Assembly (NCBI GenBank): GCA_913019975.1
Contig: CAJWBH010000007.1
Location: 1-64,000, forward strand
Length of the DNA: 64,000 bases
Origin: Thalassolituus maritimus
GTDB taxonomy: Bacteria; Pseudomonadota; Gammaproteobacteria; Pseudomonadales; Oceanobacteraceae
Direction: 5' to 3'
This document shows positions 8,704 to 16,877 of the stretch, piece by piece; within the stretch, counting starts at the first letter, position 1, and each line of letters begins with the position of its first letter. The translations under genes and the position numbers were made by a program. The notes below the pieces were generated by a model. The model saw only the letters and a list, made by a program, of their open reading frames with translations, was not told the origin of the DNA and searched no databases.

Positions 8704-9474
8704 ATGTTAGAGCAGCGTCGGGTCGATTATCTCAAGTCGATGGGCATCACAGTGTGGCTGCCCAGACGAGAGCTGCCTCATGCCCCAGCGTCTCGCTGGA
8801 TGGCTGAGGACTCGCCGTCGGAGCGTCATGAGCATATTCACATCGAGTCGACGCACGATCATGCGCGCCCGGTTGCTGCAGCGGATCTGTTGCGGGCCGG
8901 CCAACCTATGCCAGCGCATCCTCAGGTGGCAGCAGAAATCGCCAACGACGCAGTTTCAGAGCCAGCAAAGCCTGCAGACACTAAGCCTCTGACGCCTGTT
9001 AGTTCAGAGCCAACTGAGCAGACAGGTGTTGCGGCGGCTCTTCCCTCTGTACCTTCTGGCGAACCGCCGAGGTTTGCTCTGGAGTTTATGCAACTGAGCG
9101 GGTCAGGAATCTGGGTTGTTGATGCGAATATTCCACTTGAGCAGGTAACTCCTTTCGCCGGAAGGGTGCTGGCCGCGTTTGGAATGAAGCCGTCTGTAGT
9201 ACCTCAGCCAGTATCTTTCCGCTGGCCCTTTATAGAGTCTCGTCATCAGGATCAGAGCGAAGCTGTTGCGGTTCAGGCTTTGAAGGCTCAATGGCAGTAT
9301 TTCAGCAGTCAGGGCGCCGGGTACGTCATTACCGTCGGTGAAAACGCTCAGAGCTGGATGAACAGAATAGACGTTAAAGAGCACTTTCATATTCCTGATC
9401 TGGAAGCACTGATGTCTTCAGCATCGGCCAAGCGTGCTCTGTGGCTGTCATTGTATGCTCTGGCAGAACGGTAG
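8704..9474 (+). CDS. HolD-like protein (possible DNA polymerase III psi subunit)
   Basis: The product is 256 residues. Its N-terminus (RRVDYLKSMGITVWLPRREL) resembles E. coli HolD, which begins with an R-x(n)-QLGITQWSLRRP pattern. The C-terminal part (IPDLEALMSSASAKRALWLSLY) resembles the HolD end, where a short helix precedes A-LW. In E. coli, holD is directly upstream of rimI, as here (6 bases to rimI). About 90 residues in the middle (roughly 40-125) are low-complexity, rich in Ala, Pro, Glu and Thr, and make it nearly twice the length of HolD. Psi links the clamp loader to chi and SSB. The assignment rests on position and short motifs, so it is probable but unproven. Confidence 0.55.
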   Translation: MLEQRRVDYLKSMGITVWLPRRELPHAPASRWMAEDSPSERHEHIHIESTHDHARPVAAADLLRAGQPMPAHPQVAAEIANDAVSEPAKPADTKPLTPVSSEPTEQTGVAAALPSVPSGEPPRFALEFMQLSGSGIWVVDANIPLEQVTPFAGRVLAAFGMKPSVVPQPVSFRWPFIESRHQDQSEAVAVQALKAQWQYFSSQGAGYVITVGENAQSWMNRIDVKEHFHIPDLEALMSSASAKRALWLSLYALAER

Positions 9475-9480
9475 GGGTCT

Positions 9481-9927
9481 ATGACTGATATCCGGGTAGG
9501 CGGGATAGAAGACCTTGAGACGGTGATGGAAATTGAGCAAGCCGCTCATCAGTATCCATGGTCAGAAAAAATCATGACGCGCTACCTGCGCAAGCCAGAT
9601 TCCGTTTGGGTATTGGAGGTCGACGGTGAGCATTCCGCACATGCGGTAATCTCTGCTGTGGCTGATGAGGCAGAGTTGTTGATGATCAGCGTCAGGCCTG
9701 AAATGCAGGGGCGAGGGTACGGTAAAGCACTGCTTGCACGTGTAAGTCAGTGGCTGCAGGAGAAAGGTATTATTTCTTTCTTTCTCGAAGTCCGTGAGTC
9801 AAATGAGAGTGCCATCGGCCTATATGAGTCGCTTGGTTTCAATGAGGTCGGCAGGAGGCCTGGATATTATCCTCACCCCGACGGCAGGGAAGATGCTTTG
9901 ATTTATTCATTGGAGCTCTGTGATTAA
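9481..9927 (+). CDS. rimI: Ribosomal protein S18 N-acetyltransferase (RimI)
   Basis: This is a 148-residue GNAT-fold acetyltransferase that acetylates the N-terminal Ala of ribosomal protein S18. Motif A is clear (VRPEMQGRGYGKALL, the R/Q-x-x-G-x-G/A acetyl-CoA loop), followed by FFLEVRESNESAIGLYESLGF and GRRPGYYP, both typical of RimI. The length matches the family (about 148-150). It lies 6 bases after the HolD-like gene and shares one base with the next gene, so the three probably form one transcript. Confidence 0.92.
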   Translation: MTDIRVGGIEDLETVMEIEQAAHQYPWSEKIMTRYLRKPDSVWVLEVDGEHSAHAVISAVADEAELLMISVRPEMQGRGYGKALLARVSQWLQEKGIISFFLEVRESNESAIGLYESLGFNEVGRRPGYYPHPDGREDALIYSLELCD

Positions 9928-10586
9928 TGGTCTCTGAACTCAGTAGCCATACTGCGTTAATTCTTTCCTGGCTGATATCGGCCCCCCTCCTTTTTTATAC
10001 GATCAAAACCATCAACTGGGCTGCATTTTCGCATCATTCCGGCGTACAGCATTTCTTTCTCGGGAGCCTGTTGGTCGTGTCCGGATTCTGGTTTATGCGG
10101 GCGGGAGTTCGTCCGGGGCTGGATTTTCATATTATTGCAGCCACGGCGCTGACGCTACTGATGGGGTGGCGCCTGGCGTTATTAAATATGGCTGTTGTAC
10201 TGGTTGTGATGGTGTTTCTTGGTGTTATCGAGCCGGAGGCCTGGGCGTTATCTTTCCTGCTGGGTGCGGCAATTCCGGTATTCGCCGCCTATCAGTTTTT
10301 TCTCAATGTTTATCGGCGGATGCCACACAACCCGTTTATTTATATTCTCGTGGCAGGCTTTCTCAATGCTGGATTTACACAGGTTGTCTACGCCTGCTCC
10401 GTGTCCGGTTGGTACTGGTTTGAAGGTATTTACACTCTGGAGCAGATCTGGCGGGATTATCTCAGGATGCTCCCCTTGATGATGTTCCCTGAGGGGATAA
10501 CGAACGGGATGTTTATCGCCGGGATGGTCAGCTTCCATCCTCGTTGGTTAAGTACCTTCGACGAAGACTCGTATTTCAATTACTGA
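9927..10586 (+). CDS. CbiM/NikM-like integral membrane protein
   Basis: The 219-residue product has about six hydrophobic segments and the layout of the energy-coupling factor permease family (CbiM, PF01891): repeated small-residue-rich helices and a conserved-looking FPEGITNGMFIAGMVSFHP end. Family members carry substrates such as Co2+ or Ni2+ with ATPase partners. No CbiN, CbiQ or CbiO is present here, and the N-terminal metal-binding MHI motif of CbiM is absent, so metal transport cannot be claimed. It starts on the last base of rimI and is convergent with regA. Confidence 0.6.
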   Translation: MVSELSSHTALILSWLISAPLLFYTIKTINWAAFSHHSGVQHFFLGSLLVVSGFWFMRAGVRPGLDFHIIAATALTLLMGWRLALLNMAVVLVVMVFLGVIEPEAWALSFLLGAAIPVFAAYQFFLNVYRRMPHNPFIYILVAGFLNAGFTQVVYACSVSGWYWFEGIYTLEQIWRDYLRMLPLMMFPEGITNGMFIAGMVSFHPRWLSTFDEDSYFNY

Positions 10587-10612
10587 ACAGTACTTTAAAA
10601 ACTCAATGAGTA

Positions 10613-11125
10613 TCAGCGCGGAGCATATTTCTGGAGTTTTCGTTGCAGGGTCCGGCGATGCATATTCAAGGCTCTGGCGGTCGCTGAAATATTACCGTCG
10701 TTTTCATTCAGAACTCGTTGAATGTGCTCCCACTCCATCCTGTCGACACTCATCACCTCTGCTTGCTGATCACCTACAGGCCTGCCTTCGAAAGTAGAAA
10801 TAAGGTCCTGTAATGTTGCAGGTTTATGCAGGTAGTTATCGGCGCCACGTTTTACGGCTTCGACTGCGGTAGGAATACTTGCGTAGCCTGTCAGAACGAT
10901 AATTGACGCATCAGGCCAGCGCTGTTTCATTGGAGAAATAAGATCAAGACCAGAGCTGTGCTCAAGCCGTAAATCAAGAATGATTCGCTGTGGAGCATGA
11001 GATACGTCCTTAAGCTCGTCCGGGCTACGGATGAAGGTCGCTTCAGCGCCACTTCGTTCAAGGCTGCGGCACAGTACCCGCCCGAAATGTTCGTCATCAT
11101 CAACGATCAGATAACGTAATGTCAT
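10613..11125 (-). CDS. regA: RegA/PrrA/RoxR-type response regulator
   Basis: The 170-residue product is a receiver domain plus a Fis-type DNA-binding helix-turn-helix. Receiver residues include DDDE (9-12), the probable phosphorylated Asp51 (ILDLRLE), and T/K in VLTGYAS and LHKPA. The C-terminal 40 residues (GNISATARALNMHRRTLQRKL) are the characteristic RegA/ActR/PrrA recognition helix region. These regulators control respiration and redox genes in response to the electron-transport state. The start overlaps the regB stop (ATGA), so the two are translationally coupled and read leftwards. The symbol follows the family; roxR or prrA would be equivalent names. Confidence 0.88.
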   Translation of the reverse strand: MTLRYLIVDDDEHFGRVLCRSLERSGAEATFIRSPDELKDVSHAPQRIILDLRLEHSSGLDLISPMKQRWPDASIIVLTGYASIPTAVEAVKRGADNYLHKPATLQDLISTFEGRPVGDQQAEVMSVDRMEWEHIQRVLNENDGNISATARALNMHRRTLQRKLQKYAPR

Positions 11126-12327
11126 ACGCTGACCCTCCGCGTCACGATGGGGAGTTTCAAGTGACTCAGGCTGCCGCCCGAGTTCAGAGCTTTAAGATGA
11201 ATACTGCCACCAAACTGCTCAATGCTGGCATTACTCAGGTAAAGGCCGATTCCCATCCCGTGTTCTTTCTGACTGGCAAATACAGCCTCTTCGCTGATAT
11301 GACTGGCCGCTTCTGGGTCTGGCTGAATAATATCGAGTTCCCAGAAATCAGAGGTCACACGCGAACGCAACTGCACGGGTCTCTGCCCAGCTTCGGCGGC
11401 GTTATCGAGCAGGTTTAATAATGCCTGATCAAGAAGCGGAGACGCCGGAATGAGAGCGGTTGCCTTGCAATCCAGCTCATCCCATAAGGCATGGGGTTTA
11501 CTCAACCGCCAGCGGTGGAGTTGGCGTAATAGCCATTCCTCGGCATCGTGTTCTGAATGAGCGTTGCTTTGTCGGCCCGCCATTGCCAGTTGCTGGAGTG
11601 AATGTCGGCAGCGCTCCACCTGCTGGCGCATTACCGAAATATCCTCATCGCTAACTTCGTGCTCGGTGGCCTCATCGAGCAGCATATCCAGAGTCATAAG
11701 AGGCGTGCCCATTTCATGAGCGGTGCCTGCTGCGAGCGTAGCGATACCAATGAGTTGCTCGTTCTTTAGTTGTCGCTCCCGTAGAGCCTGAATCTCAATA
11801 ACATGCCGCTGTCGATCTCGCACCAGTGCGGGCAGAAACGCGGCGATAATGAGTGTACTGAGAACAAAGGTCAGCCACATGCCCCCAAGGTGCCAGTCAA
11901 ACAAGGAGCCTTTACCATCCATGCCCATCGCCAGCGGTGTATACCACTGCGTCAGTACGCTGTAATCCAGAATCAGTGTGCCGGCCACTATGAGTGCGCG
12001 ATAGCGGTTAAGGCTGTAGGCCGAGACAACCATCAACACCAGAAAGTACGAGATCACAGGGTTTGTCGCCCCTCCACTAAAAAACAGCAGTGCCGTCATC
12101 AGCTGGGTTTCGGCGACGATATTCAATAGCAGGGCGTCTTGCCCCATTCGCTTTGAAGCCTGCCAGAAAGGTAGGGCGATCAGTGGGATATAACCTGCGA
12201 GCACCCACCAGATGATGGGGGGCAGATTAAAACCCACGAATGCGAGCCAGAACAGCAGTACGAGCCAGATCAGAGCGACCGAAAACCTGAGCAGGCCGAG
12301 GCGCGTGAGCGTATTACCAAAATTCAA
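11122..12327 (-). CDS. regB: RegB/PrrB/RoxS-type redox sensor histidine kinase
   Basis: The 401-residue product has five to six N-terminal membrane segments (residues 12-170), then a dimerisation/phosphoacceptor region and an ATPase domain. The motif GGATNP (85-90) corresponds to the quinone-binding GGxxNPF motif of RegB, with Val in place of the final Phe. His204 in AHEMGTPL is the autophosphorylation site. Cys240 in VERC lies near the position of the redox-active cysteine known in RegB. N and G boxes are visible (LLNLLDNAAEAG, HGMGIGLYLSN). It senses the quinone pool or redox state at the inner membrane and phosphorylates RegA. The promoter should lie in 12328-12569. Confidence 0.9.
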   Translation of the reverse strand: MNFGNTLTRLGLLRFSVALIWLVLLFWLAFVGFNLPPIIWWVLAGYIPLIALPFWQASKRMGQDALLLNIVAETQLMTALLFFSGGATNPVISYFLVLMVVSAYSLNRYRALIVAGTLILDYSVLTQWYTPLAMGMDGKGSLFDWHLGGMWLTFVLSTLIIAAFLPALVRDRQRHVIEIQALRERQLKNEQLIGIATLAAGTAHEMGTPLMTLDMLLDEATEHEVSDEDISVMRQQVERCRHSLQQLAMAGRQSNAHSEHDAEEWLLRQLHRWRLSKPHALWDELDCKATALIPASPLLDQALLNLLDNAAEAGQRPVQLRSRVTSDFWELDIIQPDPEAASHISEEAVFASQKEHGMGIGLYLSNASIEQFGGSIHLKALNSGGSLSHLKLPIVTRRVSV

Positions 12328-12411
12328 TCCGATGACCCCTGACTTCCGGACAAAGTGGCATTTTCATTGAATTTACAGCATACCACTTACAGCAGGAGTA
12401 TTCTGGAAAGA

Positions 12412-12423
12412 GGTCATGACCTG
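12412..12423. promoter_or_regulatory. 12-bp palindrome between divergent regB and argS
   Basis: AGGTCATGACCT is a perfect palindrome located in the regB-argS spacer, followed closely by a second GTCATG. It could be an operator for regB autoregulation or argS, but no known protein is matched. Only its symmetry and position support it. Confidence 0.25.
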
Positions 12424-12496
12424 AGTCATGCCTGGTCGCGAAACACCCCGTGCCTTTACTTCTGGCAACGGCGCCATTATCGACGCAGTTGCGTGC

Positions 12497-12525
12497 TTCA
12501 ACCTTTGCGCTAATTTTGCGATAAT
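12497..12525 (+). promoter_or_regulatory. Putative sigma-70 promoter of argS
   Basis: TTCAAC (12497-12502) and GATAAT (12520-12525) are separated by 17 bases, about 45 bases upstream of the argS ATG. The -10 is close to consensus and the -35 moderate. Confidence 0.4.
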
Positions 12526-12569
12526 CCGCCCCCTTCTGAATAACACACTTCTCCGGGCCGGATCTCTAT

Positions 12570-14255
12570 ATGAAACCTCAGATTGCCGAGTTACTTAGTG
12601 CCGCTGTCAGCGTTCTGAAAGAGCAGAATGTACTTCCAGCAGACCTTGAACCGCGAATTCAGGTCGATAACACCCGCGATAAAGCACACGGTGATCTGGC
12701 AACCAACCTGGCGATGATGCTGGCAAAGCCTGCTGGTAAGAATCCACGTGAGCTTGCTCAGCTGGTGGTCGATGCGCTGCCAGAAAGCAGCCTCGTCGAG
12801 AAAACTGAAATCGCTGGCCCAGGTTTTATCAATTTCTATCTGAGTGATGAATCAACGTCGTCACTGGTTAAGGCCGTTCTGGATCAGAAGAACAACTATG
12901 GTCGCTCTGATGTTGGCCAGGGCAAAAAGGTGCAGGTCGAATTTGTGTCGGCCAACCCGACCGGGCCACTGCATATCGGTCATGGTCGTGGAGCCGCAGT
13001 GGGCGACTGCCTGTGCCGCCTGCTTGAAGCAACCGGCTGGGATGTGACGCGCGAGTTTTATTACAACGATGCAGGTCAGCAGATTAACAACCTGGCCCTT
13101 TCAGTACAGGCGCGCTGCAAAGGTCTGACACCGGATGACCCAAGTTGGCCGGAAGACGGCTATCGCGGAGAGTACATTATCGATCTCGCCGAAAGCTTTA
13201 TGCGTGGTGATACCGTATCGTCTGAAGATCAGAGCTTCACTGGCACTAAAGACGCTGAAGACCTTGAGGGTATCCGCCACTTTGCCGTTGCCTACCTGCG
13301 GAACGAGCAGGATCTTGATCTGAAAGCTTTCGGTGTCGACTTTGATGTCTACTTCCTTGAATCCTCGCTCTACACCGAGGGCAAAGTTGAAGAAGCCGTT
13401 CAGACCCTGATTAAAAATGGTTACACCTACGAAGATGGCGGGGCTCTCTGGCTGCGCACCACCGACTTTGGTGACGACAAAGACCGTGTAATGCGTAAAA
13501 CAGACGGTGGTTACACCTACTTCGTACCGGATGTGGCCTACCACCTGAACAAATGGCAGCGTGGTTTTACTCGCGTCATTAACGAGCAGGGTGCCGATCA
13601 CCACTCAACCATTACCCGTGTGCGTGCAGGTCTACAGGCGCTGAACGCTGGTATTCCAGAAGGCTGGCCGGGTTATGTACTGCACCAGATGGTGACAGTG
13701 ATGCGTGGCGGTGAAGAAGTTAAGATCTCCAAGCGCGCGGGCAGCTACGTCACTCTGCGTGACCTGATCGACGAAGTCGGTCGCGATGCCACCCGTTACT
13801 TCCTTGCAGCTCGTAAGGCCGATGGTCAGCTGACGTTTGATATCGACCTGGCTCGCTCCCAGTCGTCAGATAACCCTGTGTACTACGTTCAGTACGCGCA
13901 TGCGCGGGTATGCTCGATTTTCCGCAAACTGGCTGAAGCAGGTCAGAGCTGGGATGCTGAAACGGGCCTAGCGGCGTTGGGCGCACTGACGCTTGAGACA
14001 GAAAAAGAAATGATGGTTAAGGTCGGTCGCTTCCCTGAAGTCGTACGTCGCGCTGCCGATGCGAGCGAACCTCACCAGATTGCTAACTTCCTGAGAGAAC
14101 TGGCTGGTGATTTCCACACCTGGTACAACTCAGAGAAAACTCTGGTAGATGATGCCGACCTGCGTAACGCGCGTCTGGCTCTGGCTGAGTCTGTGCGTCA
14201 GGTTCTGCATAACGGCCTGTATCTTTTGGGCGTCAGCGCACCGGAAGAAATGTAA
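12570..14255 (+). CDS. argS: Arginyl-tRNA synthetase
   Basis: The product is a 561-residue class I aminoacyl-tRNA synthetase charging tRNA-Arg. The N-terminal Add-1 domain (about 1-115) is followed by the catalytic fold with a HIGH-type signature ([12 protein letters not shown] near residue 135) and a KMSKS-like loop ([10 protein letters not shown]). The all-helical anticodon-binding DALR domain is at the C-terminus, ending in LGVSAPEEM. The length is slightly short of E. coli ArgS (577) but complete. A SPOR-domain gene follows, the same order as in pseudomonads. Confidence 0.97.
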   Translation: MKPQIAELLSAAVSVLKEQNVLPADLEPRIQVDNTRDKAHGDLATNLAMMLAKPAGKNPRELAQLVVDALPESSLVEKTEIAGPGFINFYLSDESTSSLVKAVLDQKNNYGRSDVGQGKKVQVEFVSANPTGPLHIGHGRGAAVGDCLCRLLEATGWDVTREFYYNDAGQQINNLALSVQARCKGLTPDDPSWPEDGYRGEYIIDLAESFMRGDTVSSEDQSFTGTKDAEDLEGIRHFAVAYLRNEQDLDLKAFGVDFDVYFLESSLYTEGKVEEAVQTLIKNGYTYEDGGALWLRTTDFGDDKDRVMRKTDGGYTYFVPDVAYHLNKWQRGFTRVINEQGADHHSTITRVRAGLQALNAGIPEGWPGYVLHQMVTVMRGGEEVKISKRAGSYVTLRDLIDEVGRDATRYFLAARKADGQLTFDIDLARSQSSDNPVYYVQYAHARVCSIFRKLAEAGQSWDAETGLAALGALTLETEKEMMVKVGRFPEVVRRAADASEPHQIANFLRELAGDFHTWYNSEKTLVDDADLRNARLALAESVRQVLHNGLYLLGVSAPEEM

Positions 14256-14320
14256 TCGGTCACAGTAATACCGGAAGAGTATGGTAGTGTGATCGCGAAA
14301 GTATTTCCCTGGGTAAGTTG

Positions 14321-14863
14321 ATGTCTGATAACAGCTCTAAAGTACCGGCCTGGGTGTGGGTAACCACACCCGCTATCGCTATCGGTTTTGTCGGTTTTAT
14401 TTTTTATCTCTCGACGATTCCGGCGGGCGACGAACTCGAAGCCGTTCGTGGTGATGCACGTAAAGTACTTGAAGAAAGCGCGGCAAAAGCCCGCGAAGAT
14501 GCGGCGAAAATCGAGAGTAAGGTGAAACCTTCTTATGATTTTTACCGCCTGCTGGAAAAGCAGACCGTTGAAGTACCTGACGTCGAAGAGTACAAATCGA
14601 CCCCAAAAGACGCTGCCGCCAAGTATGAGTACCGTCTTCAGGCCGGCTCGTTCCGCTCAGACCGTGATGCGGACCGTATGCGTGCAGAGCTGATTCTCGA
14701 AGGCTTACCTGCATACCTTGAAAGCAGTGCGGTCAATGGCTCAACCTGGCACCGTGTATTTGTCGGACCTTATACCGACCGCTCCAAACTCAATAAAGCG
14801 CAGGACATTCTCGTCAGCCGCAATGTCAGCCCTCTGGTGCTGAAACAGAAAGTCAGCGACTGA
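14321..14863 (+). CDS. SPOR-domain inner-membrane protein (FtsN-like topology)
   Basis: The 180-residue product starts at ATG 14321 (a TTG lies three bases earlier). It has a short cytoplasmic tail, one membrane helix (about 12-32), a charged helical linker rich in Ala, Glu and Lys, and a C-terminal SPOR domain (about 103-178; YRLQAGSFRSDRDADRM...RVFVGPYTDR). SPOR domains bind denuded peptidoglycan glycans at division sites. Such a gene often follows argS in this group. It is much shorter than E. coli FtsN and lacks an obvious FtsN essential motif, so a role in septal wall binding is inferred. Confidence 0.85.
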   Translation: MSDNSSKVPAWVWVTTPAIAIGFVGFIFYLSTIPAGDELEAVRGDARKVLEESAAKAREDAAKIESKVKPSYDFYRLLEKQTVEVPDVEEYKSTPKDAAAKYEYRLQAGSFRSDRDADRMRAELILEGLPAYLESSAVNGSTWHRVFVGPYTDRSKLNKAQDILVSRNVSPLVLKQKVSD

Positions 14864-15293
14864 GATCAATTACAGGCTGGCTTTAGCTTGCCGGGCTTCC
14901 CGGGCTGTGTAACATTGAATTCATAGTCCTCAGAGGAGTCGTCCATGTCACTATTCCCAACGCGGGGCATGCGCCGGCCTTATTGTCGGACGAAGAGATC
15001 TCTGCAGTGCGCGATTTTTTGACGATGTAACTTAATGTAAGGCCTGTAAACAACAAAAAGCCACAGACTGTTTCTGGAAGAATTAGTGCTCATGGTTCTT
15101 ACTATAAACAGTCGTTCATGGTTTCAGGGTTGCGGGCAATGGAAGAAACAGAACTCAGCCAACCGGCGTTTTTACATGTTCATATTATCGGTGCGTTCGC
15201 GTCAGCCAGCATACTCATGTTGGTGATGTTAGTGGGCTGAGGGGGAAGGGGGTGTAGCGGCACCTCCTTGTGCCATAGCTTGCGTCGAAACGC
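14864..15293. other. Gene-poor spacer with possible cytochrome c-like remnant
   Basis: A small hairpin GCCGGGCTTCCCGGGC lies just after the SPOR gene. At 14968-15030 one plus-strand frame reads HAPALLSDEEISAVRDFLTM then stop, which looks like the last helix of a class I cytochrome c, while the ATG at 14945 is in another frame. This suggests a decayed gene end. A separate 40-codon membrane-like frame (15118-15240) is listed on its own. Nothing else is seen. Confidence 0.4.
15118..15240 (+). CDS. Possible 40-residue single-helix membrane protein
   Basis: ATG 15118 or ATG 15139 opens a frame ending at TGA 15240. The last 23 residues form one hydrophobic segment (HVHIIGAFASASILMLVMLVG), preceded by an acidic patch (MEETELSQ). 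For the second start, AGGG and CGGG upstream give a weak ribosome site. No family is recognised. It could be chance, since short hydrophobic frames are common. Confidence 0.2.
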   Translation: MVSGLRAMEETELSQPAFLHVHIIGAFASASILMLVMLVG

Positions 15294-16193
15294 TTATTCA
15301 GGGTTAGCATCTACCGTTACTGTACCGTCGGTTTCGATAGTAACCACCGCACTTACGAAGCTGAAACCTTCGCCCTGACCAAATTCTTCGTCATCCACTT
15401 CCGGATCATCCAACTCAGCCTGACATGTCACAGCCACCGTATAATCGCCTGGTGTCAGGTAAGACGCCGTGTACGAAAGTTCAGCATCGACTGACGCTGT
15501 TGCCACTGGCTCGTCGTCGGTTCCCAGGTCGTCTGGTTCTGTAACCTCACCTTCATAGACATACACCGCTTTCGTGTCTTCGCTGTTGCAAAGTTCAGAA
15601 GACAAGGTGCCGGTAATCGAGCCGTAATCGGCCAGATCAATCAAACGGATCGTCGGGCGTAGCTTGTATTCGCCATTGCCTGTCACTGTAATCGCCTTAC
15701 GCAGGTCGAAGTCCAGCATGAAAGAGACTGACTCATCGGCCGTCACAGTGAAACCACTGACGAGTTTCAGACCCGTCTGCTCACCGCTTGGAATCTCAAG
15801 CTCAAACGAGCCATCGGCAAATGAAATATAAGTATCGTTATTTCCTTCGGTGTCTACCATCAGGCGGATCTGTGAATACTCACCTGCTTCAACTTCAAAG
15901 TCAGTAAACAGTTCCACACTGTTGCCGGCCTGATAATCCAACAGGTTAATCTGCTTTGGCTCATCGAACGTCAGTTCTTCCTGTGTTTCATCATCTTTAA
16001 TCAGAACAACACCAGAGAACTGTACGTATACGCCAAGTGCTGAATTTACCGGCGCATCAGTCACACTCATGGATACTTTACCGGTCTCGCCGTCATCATT
16101 ACTGCTGCTATCACCACCGCAGCCAGTCAGAATTAAAGCCGACGTCGCGACTGCCAGAAGTGACGGTTTCAGTGAACCAGAAGAAATAAACAT
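15294..16193 (-). CDS. DUF4382-domain lipoprotein
   Basis: The 299-residue product starts at ATG (complement of 16191-16193), where GGAG lies about 8 bases upstream. A longer frame to 16340 has no signal sequence and runs into the repeat element, so it is rejected. A lipoprotein signal with lipobox LTGC gives a lipidated Cys near residue 23, followed by GGDSSSNDD. Residues about 35-195 match the DUF4382 pattern (MSVTDAPVNSA...VYVQFSGVVLI...LDYQAGN). A C-terminal beta domain follows. The role is unknown; it is probably anchored to the outer membrane and faces the periplasm or surface. Confidence 0.8.
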   Translation of the reverse strand: MFISSGSLKPSLLAVATSALILTGCGGDSSSNDDGETGKVSMSVTDAPVNSALGVYVQFSGVVLIKDDETQEELTFDEPKQINLLDYQAGNSVELFTDFEVEAGEYSQIRLMVDTEGNNDTYISFADGSFELEIPSGEQTGLKLVSGFTVTADESVSFMLDFDLRKAITVTGNGEYKLRPTIRLIDLADYGSITGTLSSELCNSEDTKAVYVYEGEVTEPDDLGTDDEPVATASVDAELSYTASYLTPGDYTVAVTCQAELDDPEVDDEEFGQGEGFSFVSAVVTIETDGTVTVDANPE

Positions 16194-16314
16194 ACAAACT
16201 CCAAAGTCAATGAGGTTATTAATCTGTACGCGTATGTATCTAAAGGTTCCTTTATTTTTTGTTACGTAACTTTTCGTTGAAGTGGTGTGGCTCGATCTAT
16301 CATCAAGCAATACA

Positions 16315-16377
16315 CGGCCGCAGGCCGCCCGGAGGGGCAAAGCCAGGGATGGCTTTGATGAATCGAACGAGTTCGAT
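16315..16377. repeat. Three consecutive perfect hairpins (REP-like element)
   Basis: CGGCC-gca-GGCCG (16315-16327), CAAAGCCA-ggga-TGGCTTTG (16338-16357) and ATCGAAC-ga-GTTCGAT (16362-16377) follow each other within 63 bases, downstream of tRNA-Phe. None has a T tract. The packing suggests an intergenic repeat such as a REP/BIME-type element or a structured RNA. No second copy occurs in this window. Confidence 0.45.
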
Positions 16378-16404
16378 GGAGTGTTTCACTTTCTTGTAAG
16401 CAAT

Positions 16405-16432
16405 AAAAAAGCCCGTACATTTCTGTACGAGC
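16405..16432 (-). terminator. Terminator of the mutY-yggX-tRNA-Phe unit
   Basis: Read on the minus strand, CTCGTACA-GAAA-TGTACGGG forms a stem (with one G-T pair) followed by CTTTTTT. It lies about 12 bases beyond the tRNA CCA end, in the right orientation. Confidence 0.8.
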
Positions 16433-16444
16433 TTTTCGAATAAG

Positions 16445-16520
16445 TGGTGCCCAGAGGCGGAATCGAACCACCGACACGCGGATTTTCAATCCGCTGCTCT
16501 ACCGACTGAGCTATCTGGGC
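16445..16520 (-). tRNA. tRNA-Phe (anticodon GAA)
   Basis: The minus strand gives a 76-base cloverleaf with acceptor stem GCCCAGA/TCTGGGC, D arm with AGCTCAGTCGGTAGAGC, anticodon stem GCGGATT-GAAAA-TCCGC containing anticodon GAA, T arm GGTTCGATTCC, and encoded CCA. It follows yggX on the same strand, the conserved arrangement mutY-yggX-tRNA-Phe. Confidence 0.97.
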
Positions 16521-16605
16521 ATCTCATCAGGACTGTCCGTCCGTTGAGTGGCGCGTATTAAACCGCGCTCGCCGCATACTGTCAACAGCTATTCAGCGAT
16601 TTTTC

Positions 16606-16875
16606 TTAATTTTCAGGAACATAGCCTTCTGCCTGATCAAAATCACCGCCGCTGAGAAACTTCTCGCGCTGTTCTGTCAGGTACTTGCGGGCTTCGGGGT
16701 CCATTACGCTCAGGTGCTTCTCGTTAATCAGGCGTTTCTGGTGTTCTGTCCATTCTTCCCACGCTTTCGCAGAGACGGTCTGCATAATTTTTTCACCGGC
16801 CGGTCCGGGGAAAGGCGGAGTGGTCAGAGCGGGGAGTTCTTCACCGTATTTGCGACAGTGTACCGTGTTGGCCAT
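16606..16875 (-). CDS. yggX: Oxidative damage protection / Fe(II)-trafficking protein YggX
   Basis: The 89-residue cytoplasmic protein has the YggX hallmarks: MANTVHCRKYGEELPAL with the key Cys7, GPAGEKI, and WEEWTEHQKRLINE followed by LTEQREKFL. YggX protects Fe-S clusters from oxidative damage and supports MutY activity in enterics. It begins two bases after the mutY stop, so the two are cotranscribed. Confidence 0.96.
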   Translation of the reverse strand: MANTVHCRKYGEELPALTTPPFPGPAGEKIMQTVSAKAWEEWTEHQKRLINEKHLSVMDPEARKYLTEQREKFLSGGDFDQAEGYVPEN

Positions 16876-16877
16876 GC

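Noticed and set aside
16279-16450. Possible attachment-site duplication at the tRNA-Phe 3' end
   Set aside because: Only about 8 bases (AAGTGGTG) recur near 16280 and 16442, the segment between is short, and no integrase is present.
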